Assembly (NCBI GenBank): GCA_029961685.1
Contig: JARWKL010000006.1
Location: 13,150,748-13,214,747, forward strand
DNA length: 64,000 nt
DNA from: Aristolochia californica
Taxonomy: Eukaryota; Streptophyta; Magnoliopsida; Piperales; Aristolochiaceae
Direction of reading: 5' to 3'
The position numbers and the translations under genes are program-made. How positions within the stretch are numbered: position 1 is the stretch's first letter; the number at the start of each line of letters is the position of its first letter. This document shows positions 41,089-50,386 of this stretch, piece after piece. The notes below the pieces were generated by a model, which was not told the origin of the DNA, did not search any database, and saw only the letters and a list, made by a program, of their open reading frames with translations.

Positions 41089-42480
41089 TTACTCCAAGAA
41101 AATCACCATCACCTCCTCCGGTGTGGGGACATTTTCAAGATACGGTTTGAGCCTCTAACCATTAACTTTGAAGACTGACCCGTCTCCGTGATTGCGATAT
41201 CAACAACGCCATGAGGAAACACCTGTCTAACCTCAAATGAACCTGACCACCTGGATCTCAACTTGCCTGGAAACAAATGCAATCATGAGTTGTTATAAAG
41301 TAAAACATTCTGCCCAATAGTAAAAGACTTGCAAAAAATAGATTTGTCATGTAAAAGCTTTGTTCGCTCCTTATACAGTTTGGCATTCTCATAAGCATCA
41401 TGACGTATCTCCTCCAACTCATTCAATTGCAATTTCCTCTCCTCACCTGCTTGAGTCAAATCAAAATTCAAAGCCTTAATGGCCCAATAAGCTTTATGCT
41501 CAAGCTTAGCAGGTAAAAGAAATGCTTTGCCGAACACTAGGCAAAATGGAGACATCCCAATAGGAGTCTTATAAGCGGTTCAATAGGCCCATAAAGCATC
41601 GTCCAATCGAGTGGACCATCTTTCCTATCAAAGCGAACCAACTTCTCCAAAATCCGTTTGATCTCCCTATTAGAGATTTCCACTTGACCACAAGTTTGCG
41701 GGTGGTATAGAGTGGACACCCGATGAGTGATGGAGTATTTCTTCAACAAGGTCTGAAATGTTCTGTTACAAAAATGAGATCCCCCATCACTGATGATCGC
41801 TCTCGGGGTACCAAACCTATTAAAGATGTTTTCTTTTAAAAACTTACCACCACTTTGTGATCATTTGTCTTACATGCAATAGCTTCAATCCAGCTAGAGA
41901 TATATTCAATAGCAACAAGGATGTATTGATAGCCGAATGAGACAAGAAAAGGCCCCATGAAATCAATACCCCACACATCAAACAATTCAACAATAGGAAT
42001 GGGGTTAAGAGGCATCATGTTCTTCCTAGACAAACAACTAGTCCGTTGGCATCTATCACACACACGACAAAACTCATGGGCATCTCTAAATAATGAAGGC
42101 CAATAGAAACCACATCGCAAGACTTTAGCCGCGGTCTTTCTAGAAGCAAAATGTCCACCACATGCGTGGGAATGAAAAAATTCAAGAATGTTGGCAAAGT
42201 CTTGCTCAGGTACACAACGCCTAATGACTTGGTTACTCCAAAATAGGGTCATCCAAAAAAAAATGTTTGACTTGGGAAAATAATTTCAATCGATCTTGTT
42301 TACTCCAATAATCAGGAATCTTACAAGTTACAAGATAGTTGACTATGTCAACAAACCAAGGCAACTAGGATACTTGGAGAAGCTGTTCATTAGGGAAGGA
42401 ATCATTCAAAGGAAGGGATCCTTCCTGAGGTGCTACATAGATCCTAGATAGATGATCAACAACAACATTCTCACAACCCT
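41089..42480 (-). pseudogene. Integrase (degenerate), Athila-like pol
   Basis: Integrase joins the cDNA copy to host DNA. The zinc-binding domain is visible at about 42060-42190, with HSHACGGHF then CRVCDRC completing an HHCC arrangement. In the catalytic core I see GIDFMGPF (first Asp, about 41965), ISDGGSHF (second Asp, about 41785) and [11 protein letters not shown] (Glu, about 41680), so all three DDE residues remain. Downstream come a conserved [11 protein letters not shown] stretch and a C-terminal LRSRWSG..VFPHG segment, ending at the stop at 41089-41091. The reading frame shifts between 41836 and 41749 and again near 41555, and a TAG at 41155-41157 lies in the C-terminal part where related proteins usually have Gln. 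It cannot give a working enzyme. Confidence 0.88.
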
Positions 42481-42914
42481 TCTTATTTTCGAATCTCAAG
42501 GTCAAATTCTTGCAATTGCAAAATCCATCTAATCAAGCGAGGTTTAGTGTCGTTGATGGATAACAAGTACTTCAAAGCAGAATGATCAGTGAACACTATA
42601 ACCTTTTACCCTAACAGATATGATCTGAATTTTTTCAAGGCAAACACAACAGCTAGCAACTCCTTCTCAGTGGTAGTGTAATTTAATTGAGCATCATGAA
42701 GAGTGCGGCTAGTATACTGAATGACACAGGGAATTTTATCCGTCTTTTGCCCCAAAACAACCCCCAATGCATAATCAGAGTCATCACACATCAACTCAAA
42801 AGGAAAATACCAAGTAGGGGGTTGGACAATGGGTACAGTGGACAAACATTTCTTCAGTGTCTCAAAATCATGAATACAGGTATCATCAAAGGCAAAAAAA
42901 AACATCTTGAGCAA
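42481..42914 (-). pseudogene. RNase H domain (degenerate), Athila-like pol
   Basis: This domain degrades the RNA strand during reverse transcription. The open stretch 42606-42914 shows MCDDSDYALG, with the first catalytic Asp, then YTSRTLHDAQLNYTTTEKEL with the second acidic residue. After a TAA stop at 42606-42608 the same frame continues with a TDHSALKYL segment, which holds a further Asp, so that stop is inside the domain. The join to the reverse transcriptase is a frameshift close to an A-run (T-run in the coding sense) near 42893-42901. The domain ends by about 42440-42480 with a DHLSR motif. Confidence 0.87.
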
Positions 42915-43692
42915 GCAAATTCGTCAAAGGACGAGAAATTTTAATAAAGTCCTTAATGAAGCGCCTATAGAACACAACATGGCCAAGGAAAGAACGCACC
43001 CCCTTCACAGAAGTAGGTGGTGGCAGATTTTCAATTAGGTCAACCTTGGCTTTGTCCGCTTCTATACCCCGCTCAGACACTACATGTCCTAAAACAATTC
43101 CTTCTTTTACCATGAAGTGGCATTTCTCCCAATTCAAGACTAAATTGGTCTTAATGCAACGGGACAATACCAGTGAAAGATTATGCAGACATGTCTCAAA
43201 GCTAGAGACAAACACAGAAAATTCATCCATAAAGACCTCTAAAAAGTCACCAATCATGTCAAAAAAGATACTCATCATGCACCGTTGGAAAGTGGCGGGC
43301 ACATTGCATAAACCCAAAGGCATGCTTCTGTAAGCAAAGGTGCCAAACAGACACGTGAATGTGGTCTTTTCCTGGTCTTCTGGAGCAATGTGAATTTGAT
43401 TGTAGCCGGAGTATCCATCTAAGAAGCAATAAAAATTGTGGCCGGCCAGTCGCTCTAGCACCTGATGAATGAAAGGTAGTGGGAAGTGATCCTTCCTAGT
43501 GGCAAAATTAAGTTTTCTATAGTCAATGCAGACACGCCACTTGGTGGTAGTTCTTGTGGGAATAAATTCACCATTCTCATTTTTCATTATCTTTATCCCC
43601 CCTTTCTTAGGGAAAACTTGAATTGGACTCACCTAGGTGCTATCAGAAATAGGGTAAATGATGCCTGTCACAAGCAACCTGATGACTTCTTC
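42886..43692 (-). pseudogene. Reverse transcriptase (degenerate), Athila-like pol
   Basis: This is the RNA- and DNA-dependent DNA polymerase of the element. The open stretch of 248 codons from 43632 has the standard order: VFPKKGG, WRVCIDYRKLN, DHFPLPF, FLDGYSGYNQI (first catalytic Asp), TTFTCLFGTFAYRSMPLGL, NVPATFQRCMM and then VFMDEFSVF. The last is normally F-M-D-D in this family. Here the second Asp of the pair is Glu (codon GAA, 43222-43224), a change expected to impair catalysis. GHVVSERGIE, LPPPTSVKGVRSFLG and FYRRFI complete the thumb and connection. Two in-frame stops precede it (TGA at 43693-43695 and TAG at 43633-43635), at places where Arg and Trp are usual. Confidence 0.93.
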
Positions 43693-44583
43693 TCACACAA
43701 CTTCCTGCATATGGGTATTTAACCTACGTTGTATCTCACGTGAGGCTTTAGTACCCTCCTCCAAATGAATATGATGCATGCATATGGAGGGGCTAATCCC
43801 TTTTAAGGCATCAAGAGTCCACCCCAATGCCTCTCTGTGTGCTTGTAAAACTTCAGTCAATTGTTCCTCCTGCTCAGTACTCAAATCAGAGGCAATAATG
43901 ACTAGCAATGAGTTCATGGGCCCCAAGAACGCATACTTCAACGTGGGAGGAAGTGGCTTAAGATCTAGCTTGGAAGTTTCAAGAGGTTTGTCCAAGTCAA
44001 GATGAAGATCATGTGGATGATCAGTTGTGACAACCTCATAAGGTTCCTCCAACAGAGGTACAGAACTAAGTAAAGAGTCAACCTCTCGGAAATATGTTTC
44101 CTCATCAAAATAGTCCATGTTGAAAGATGTTATGTAAGAATCAAAAGATTCAAGAGTGGATTCATCATCAAGCATAACCGTCTCTATTTTAAATGCAGGA
44201 CTCAGATCATCAGACTCAAGTGGATGGTGCTCGACATTAAACACATTCAACGAGACCTTAAAATTTCCAAAAAACAACTCCAACTCACCACTTTTACAAT
44301 GAATGACAACATTAGATGTGCCTAAGAAGGGACGTCCTAGGATGACAAGAATTTGGTTGGTCACATTGCCTACTGGTTTTGTATCAAGAACAGTGAAATC
44401 AACCGGGAACAGAAATTTGTCCACTTTTATCAAAACATCTTCAACTATTCCTCGTGGTATCTTGACAGAACGGTCAGCTAATTTAAGTGTGATGGGGGTA
44501 GGCTTCAATTCACCCAAACCTAATTGCTGGTACACAAAGAAAGGAAGCAAATTCACACTTGCCCCTAAGTCAAGAAGAGCTCT
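43693..44583 (-). pseudogene. Aspartic protease and linker (degenerate), Athila-like pol
   Basis: The retroviral-type aspartic protease cleaves the gag-pol polyprotein. The active-site motif LLDLGASVNLLP begins at about 44577, with the catalytic Asp codon at 44569-44571. It is followed by YQQLGLGELKP, the LADRSVKIPRGIVEDVLIKV stretch and ILGRPFLGTSN, the typical second half of the fold. The remaining ~170 codons form an acidic linker that leads to the reverse transcriptase with LGWTLDALKGISPSICMHHI. The frame is the same as gag. A TAG (44584-44586) just ahead of the active site separates it from gag, and a TGA at 43693 closes the stretch. Confidence 0.9.
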
Positions 44584-45252
44584 CTAGATGGTATGTTCTC
44601 CAATGACAAATGAAATTGTGGGGCATCCAGGATCTTTAACTTTAGGAGGAGTGTTGTACTTCATAATTGAGCTTACATTCTCAATAAGAAAGACCTTTTT
44701 GTTAACATGTTTTTTTCTCTTCTGTGTACAAAGGTCTTTCAAAAATCGGGCATAGGCAGGGACTTGCCTAATAGCATCAAGAAGTGGAATGTTAATGTGA
44801 ACCTTACTAAATAGTTCCAACGTTTCATGCATGCTATCTCCTTTCCTAGGTGGGCTCGATAACCTTTGCGGATAAGGAGCCGGTGGGACTTGGTTAGGGA
44901 TCTGCCTGGCTGTTGGTGGAGAACTTGGTGGTTCTTCACTCAATGATGTGTCCCCATTGTCATGCTTTGACTCCTTAGACTTAGTGGTCCCTACCCCATT
45001 GTTCAACTCACGAGCATTCCTAAGGGTGGTTATGGCTTTGGCTTGCTTGTGGTGGGGATTGGAACTCGACCCACTCTCATGTGTGCTTTTGGGGTTAGGA
45101 ATGGTTTGACTCGGGAGTCTATTTTGTGCATGTTCACTCATGTGGCTGGCCAACTAACTCACTTACATTTCAAGTTTAGCAATGGAGGATTGCGTATTCT
45201 ACATGAGTAATTGAAGTGTATCCTCAAGTTAATGTTTTTTTGGAATCAATGG
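44584..45252 (-). pseudogene. Gag-pol linker region (degenerate)
   Basis: This stretch continues the gag frame. The first ~100 bases (45153-45252) hold several stops in a segment that otherwise reads like the conserved SIAKLE..LASHMSE region of Athila-type gag. The following 189 codons are rich in Pro, Ser, Gln and Lys (RLPSQTIPNPKSTHESGSSS) and then become more conserved (SKVHINIPLLDAIRQVPAYA, followed by FLKDLCTQKRK), a segment normally just upstream of protease in this lineage. It ends at the TAG at 44584-44586. Confidence 0.82.
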
Positions 45253-46464
45253 TTATTGAGTGAAGTGTGGGCGCGGAGCTTGGGGTTGAGTAAACCCTGG
45301 AGGACCCCCAACATGTGGGCCCTTGGACCATGAGAAATTTGGGTGCCTAGCCCAACCCGGATTATATGTTTCCAAAAAAGAATCGTTCTGGTTTGGTCTA
45401 TGAAAATTCTGGACTGCATTCAAGTCCTCAAGGAGCTCCGGGTAGGATGAACTAGATGGACACATTTGTGTGGGATGAGATGAACTAGAGCATATGGCAC
45501 AGACAATAGATGGGTTAGGAGCAAGTGAACTCTCGGACACCATATGGGCATCAATTTTTCTAGTCAACCCCTCAATCTTGGCCATGAGCATGGGTGTTTC
45601 ACTAACCTTGTAGAGACCCCCTCTTTTGGCTTCGTGGGATCTCCTATCAACATTAAATGATGAACCCCATTGCTAAGATTGATCACTCAACGTTTCAAAG
45701 AAGTCCCATGCCTCACTAGCACTCTTACCCATTAAAATCCCACCACTTGTTTCATCTACCATGGATCTAACCTGGGGTGTAAGACCTTGATAAAAGTATT
45801 GCACTAAATGCCATTTCTCAAACCCATGATGCGAACACCTACAGATCAAATCCCTCCATTTCTCCCAAGCCTCATAAAAATGTTCACCCTCCTTCTGCAT
45901 AAAGTTGGAGATTTCTCTCTTGAGGGCTTTAGTTCTCTGAATGGGAAAGTTCTTATACAAAAATTTTGTGACTAATGTGTCCCATGAAGTAATGATGCCC
46001 ACCTCTAAGGAATTAAGCCAAGACTTGGCCTTATCCTTAAGTGAAAATGGAAAAAGTTTTAACCGGATAGAGTCATCTGAGAAATTCTGGAATTTGAAAG
46101 TCGCACAGATATCTAAGAATTCCTTGATGTGATAATAAGGGTCCTCCTTCTCCAACCCATAGAATGTAGGGAGGAGTTGGATCACACCCGGTTTCAACTC
46201 ATAACTGGCAGCAGTAGTGGGTGGCAATATAATGCAAGAAGGTGATGTGAAGTTGGATGGGATAGAATAATCCCTCAAGGCTCTACGGTCACCTACTACA
46301 AGTAACTGTAATGGTTCACCCTGATTGGCCATGGTATCTCCTAACTTGGCTTCTAGTGTTTTCCTACAAATATGTTCTACCTCCTCAACAAAGGGAGCTA
46401 ATGGTTCACCTAGGGAGCGGCCCCTATGCATAAAAACACAAAAAGAAACAAAACTAACTATCAA
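45253..46464 (-). pseudogene. Gag (capsid and nucleocapsid, degenerate), Athila-like
   Basis: Gag forms the virus-like particle. The first open stretch (45673-46464, 263 codons) contains a retrotransposon gag domain: GVIQLLPTFYGLEKEDPYYH, LKLFPFSLKDKAKSWL, NSLEVGIITSWDTL, FLYKNFPIQRT and LVQYFYQGL. The same frame continues past a TAG (45673-45675) into 45253-45591, which carries a CCHC zinc knuckle (C-x2-C-x4-H-x4-C, about 45460-45501) and then NPGWARHPNFSW, a segment I associate with Athila-type gag. The reading frame ends at a TAA (45253-45255). The true start is uncertain: the first Met is at 46464, and a later Met precedes ANQGEPLQL. Confidence 0.9.
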
Positions 46465-46609
46465 ATTATGCTAACAAACTAACTACTGAAAATATGAACT
46501 AACTAGAAGAAATAAAAATAACTTCATACAAAAACATAAAATTATGAAAGCAGAAAAATAAATCTAACCTAAGACCACGGAGAATAAAGAAATACACTCA
46601 ATACGCGCC
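46465..46609 (-). other. Leader between PBS and gag
   Basis: About 145 bp of AT-rich untranslated leader. No ORF or other clear motif is seen. Confidence 0.6.
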
Positions 46610-46627
46610 TCCCTAGCAATGGCGCCA
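46610..46627 (-). other. Primer-binding site, tRNA-Asp type
   Basis: On the minus strand, TGGCGCCATTGCTAGGGA starts 6 bases after the 5' LTR. It matches the usual plant tRNA-Asp PBS (TGGCGCCGTTGCCGGGGA) at 15 of 18 positions. All three mismatches are transitions (two G to A, one C to T), as expected from decay of methylated cytosines. Athila elements use tRNA-Asp. Confidence 0.82.
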
Positions 46628-46633
46628 AAAACT

Positions 46634-47931
46634 TGATGTGAAATTTTTATTACATCGGTTTTTATACCTCACAAGTGTACAAATCGTTCATGTAATCTAG
46701 TAGTAAGCGAGGGTCATATCAACAGGGAGGACTGAATTTTGTGTATTCTTCAGTCAACTAGCATAACCAAATGTGATGAATCAATTTGAACAAAACACTA
46801 ATTATATCTAAAATTATCAAGCAATAATCTAATTAACTACTTGCACAATAGGAAATGTCAACTCTGGATTTTATTGTGATTCGTGCCTCTCTCGAGTGCC
46901 ACATAATCACGAATCCGGTTTCTCAATCCTTGCGTCTAGGCCCTCTCGGGCGCCTAGAGTTAATGACAGAAATCAGATTAAAATACCAGAATCCAACTTA
47001 AATTACAATCCTACCCTAACTAGCTAATTTAATCAAATATTCGGAAAAAAATATTCGATAAACATTAATTCTCAAATCAAATTTAATAAACATTAAAAAC
47101 CTAAGTTCAAACTATAGGAAAATTAAATTACAAAATGACGGATTACTCCCCTTCTCCTTCCTCTCGCTCAGGTTGCAAAGGCTCATTCTCACGGGTGCTG
47201 CAATTTTCAAAAATTGATGGCTTCAGGTTGCAAGAGCAAGTGGCCAAAGGTAGAGACGATGCCGGTGAAGAAGGATAGAAACCCATGGATCGAAGTGGTG
47301 CAGCGGACGACGGAATGGAGCTGAAGTCCTCTGACCAGCTCTCTTGAGTCTCAGTGGGAATAGCTCCGAAAATGGTCGGAAATGGGTAATCGACACCGGA
47401 GGATGGTCGGAGTATGGAATCGGCCCGGAGGAGCCCTCTCAGGTCACCTCTCGGCCTGGCGAGCAAAAAATGGCACTGTCGAACTTGCCACGACGGAGAC
47501 TCTCTCGAGCTCTCCTTGGGTCTGTTCTCGGTTGCCGGACGGCGGAGGACGACGGTGGCGTGGCGAACGACTGCTGGAAATCCTCTCGGGTTTCCCTTCT
47601 TCCTCCCCCCCTCCCTCTTCTATTCATCGATTTTGCCCTAAAAATCCCTCTCTTTCACTAATGGCATTTTTGTAAATATCTCCTTCTCCACCAAAATTCT
47701 CCTAAAATTCCATAATTTAATCCATAAAAATCATTTTAGGGAGAAATACACCCTAAAAATAATGAAATATAATTCAAGAGTGAAAAATATGCAATATAAG
47801 CAGTAATTAATGCCAAATTCAATAAATGCACGTTTCATTTGAAAACCGGTAAATAACCACCTTTAACACAATTATAAGGGTTATTATATTATAATTAACC
47901 TAGTTCTCATGCAAGAATCTGGCATCTATCA
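46634..47931 (-). repeat. 5' LTR of the Athila-like element (1298 bp)
   Basis: On the minus strand it runs from TGATAGATGCC (ending at 47931) to TTTCACATCA (46634). It aligns with 37871-39204. The GC-rich middle (about 47140-47620) contains the counterpart of the ORF in the other LTR, here split by a frameshift near 47440-47470. The promoter for the element should lie here, but I cannot place a TATA box with confidence. Confidence 0.93.
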
Positions 47932-47936
47932 ATATG

Positions 47937-49654
47937 CATGCCTGAAACATGTTGAAGATGCAAATGACCTAATGATCCAAAAATTTCAAGGAGTAGAAAA
48001 AATTAAATTCTCAAGTTAACGTGCGGTGGGATATTTACCATATCCAACCAACCCACTTTTTGCCTATTTTACAAAAACTAGACCTAACAACCATAGATCA
48101 TCATAAATGTTTTGATCAATTAATGATGTGTAACTACTATAATTTTTTGTTAGAAATGACTTTCGGCTTGATGATTGCAAAACCTAATATATAAAAATAT
48201 AAAAACGTTTAAGATCCTTAAAAATCATAGATACTTTTTGGAATTATCTTTCTCAGCATTTGTGCATTTCCATTTTGGATGTTAAATTTTTTTCAAATCC
48301 AAACTTCAGTGTTCAGTCACCATTTTTCTTGTATGCAAAAAATTGAAAACTATAATAAATGTAAGTGAAGATAATTATTTCACGCACTAAAAATGAACAC
48401 CAAAATTTTGCACTCCATGTTTGGAAAATTCCACTAGTACAACCCCTAATAGCTTGGTGGAATTTTATAAGAAAGAGATTTCAATTCTAACATGTTTTAA
48501 ATATAGATATGCATGTCTGAAACATGTTGAAGATACAATTGACCTAATGATCCAAAAAGTTCTAGGAGTAGAAAAAATTAAATTCGTAAGTTAATGTGCG
48601 GTAGGATATTTATCAAAGCCAAAGAACCCACGTTTTGCCTATTTTACAAAAAGCGGACAAAACAATCATAGATCATCATAAATATTTTGATCGATTAATG
48701 ATGTGTAAAGGCTATAATTTTTTTTAGAAATGACTTATGGTTTGGGAGTGAACACTAAGTTAAAAATGCCTCGCCCCCTCTTTTACGATGATTGCAAAAT
48801 GTAATATATAAAAAACTAAAAGAGTTTACCATCCTTAAAAATCATTAATGCTTTTTGGAATGATCTCTCTCAACATTTGAGCATATCCATTTTGGATGTT
48901 CAATTTTTTTTCAAATCCAAACTTTAGTTTTCTCTCTCCCATTTTTCTCGTAAACAAAAACATAAGGCAAATAGATCACAACAAAATAAAAATTTTAGAG
49001 TTTATGTATACAAAAAATTGAAAACTATAATAAATTTAAGTGTAGAAAATATTTTCACCCACTAAAAATGAACACCAAAGATTTGTTATCCATGTTTGGG
49101 AAATTCCACCAGTACAACCTCTAATAGCTATGTGGAATTTTAAAAGAAAGAGATTTCAAATTGATCCTAACATGTTTTAAATATGGTTATGCATGCCTGA
49201 AACATGTTGAAGATGCAAATGACCTAATGATCCAAAAATTTCGAGTAGAAACAATTAAATTCTCAAGTTAACGTGTGGTGCGATATTTACAAGACCCAAA
49301 CCCACTTTTTGCCTATTTTAAAAAAAATGGACCTAACAATCAGAGATAATCATAAATGTTTTGATCGACTAATGATGTGTAATGGCTATAATTTTTTTAG
49401 ATATGACTTATGGTTTGGGAGTCAACATTTAGTTAAAAATGCCTCGCCACCCCTTTATCGTTGATTGTAAAACCTAATATTTAAAAAACTAAAAGAGTTT
49501 ATGATTCTTAAAAATCACATTTACTTTTTGGAATGATCTCTCTCAGTATTTGTGCATTCCAAATTTGTATGTTCAATTTTTTTCAAATCCAAACTTGAGT
49601 TTTCACTCTCCCATTTTTCTTGTTAATAAAAAGATAAAGCAAATTGATCACAAT
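47937..49654 (+). repeat. Satellite monomers between the Athila-like element and solo LTR 2
   Basis: Two and a half monomers in the same orientation as the left arm. The first phase marker (about 48170) is in a monomer that lacks ~50 bp including the C-run (ACTTTCGGCTTGATGATTG). A further ~58-bp deletion lies at about 48331 (CTTGTA joined to TGCAAAAAATTG). This is the first part of the tandem 4.7-kb block A. Confidence 0.93.
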
Positions 49655-50381
49655 TGTTACAATGTGGGGCCCACCATGTTGCTCGAGCAGGTGGGACCCA
49701 CCATGAAGACGTAGGTGATCATGAAGAATCTTAAAGGACTTGAGACACCAAGAATAGTCCTCTCCCACAACAAGATCAAGTAAAGGAATCATGACCCACA
49801 AGCTGAGTTGATTTAGAAGACTTGTAGATCAAGTGGGGCACACAAGATCTCACGAGCTGGCACAATTATCAAGGTGCACTGGAGAATCATGAGGGGCTCA
49901 ATAGGATAAGGCCACAAGTTGGCTTATCCATTATATTCATGTGGATAATAAAGAACTCCTAGTTCTACTCCAATTAGTCTTCTAGGAGTTCTAGTTTGAA
50001 TAGACTTACTTATATTGAGACTTACTTATATTGAAGACTTACTTATATTGAAGAGTTACTTATATTGAGACTTATATTGAGACTTTCTTATATTAAGACT
50101 TACTTATATTGAAGAGTTAGAGCTAAAATGTAATTAGGATTGAATGACAACTTGTGTGGGGACTCTACCTCCTCCTGTCCTATAATTAGAGAGGTAGTAA
50201 TTTGGAATTAATCAAGTCACACATTCCATCCTAAATTGGTTCTCTCTCTCCTCCTCTTTACTTGACACAGCAGACCCTTTTCTTTTTTATTTTTTCTCTT
50301 CTCTACCGAGAGCTTTCCTCCCCTTTTCTCCTTTTTCTTTCTTATTTCTCTTGTTCGTGATCATGGAAAAGGGTAAATTCA
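49655..50381 (+). mobile_element. Solo LTR, copy 2 (727 bp)
   Basis: Same LTR as at 36941, in the same orientation and at the same monomer position. The left target-site copy reads ACAAT (49650-49654) and the right copy ACAAC (50382-50386), so one base has mutated. Two of the three GTGGGNCCCAC palindromes are intact (49664-49674, 49691-49701); the third reads GTGGGGCACAC (49833-49843). The TATA-like box is TATAATTA at 50181-50188. Confidence 0.88.
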
Positions 50382-50386
50382 ACAAC

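Larger units (their letters stand above)
37866..47936 (-). mobile_element. Athila-like Ty3/gypsy LTR retrotransposon, full length but defective
   Basis: A 10,061-bp element (37871-47931) on the minus strand is inserted in a satellite monomer. The 5-bp target duplication ATATG occurs at 37866-37870 and 47932-47936. Joining the flanks recreates the normal satellite sequence GGATATGCATGCC. The order from right to left is 5' LTR, PBS, gag, protease, reverse transcriptase, RNase H, integrase, non-coding tail, PPT, 3' LTR. Gag and pol share one reading frame down to the reverse transcriptase and are then broken by frameshifts. The domain order PR-RT-RH-INT is that of Ty3/gypsy. The tRNA-Asp-type PBS, the gag sequence style (PGW..HPNFSW after a zinc knuckle) and LTRs of about 1.3 kb point to the Athila lineage. 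No env-like ORF is recognisable, although many Athila elements carry one. Stops and frameshifts make it non-autonomous. Tat-lineage membership is the main alternative. Confidence 0.93.

Noticed and set aside
42687..43333. Plus strand ORFs (42687-42944, 43046-43333) across pol
   Set aside because: They are antisense shadows of the reverse transcriptase and RNase H reading frames.
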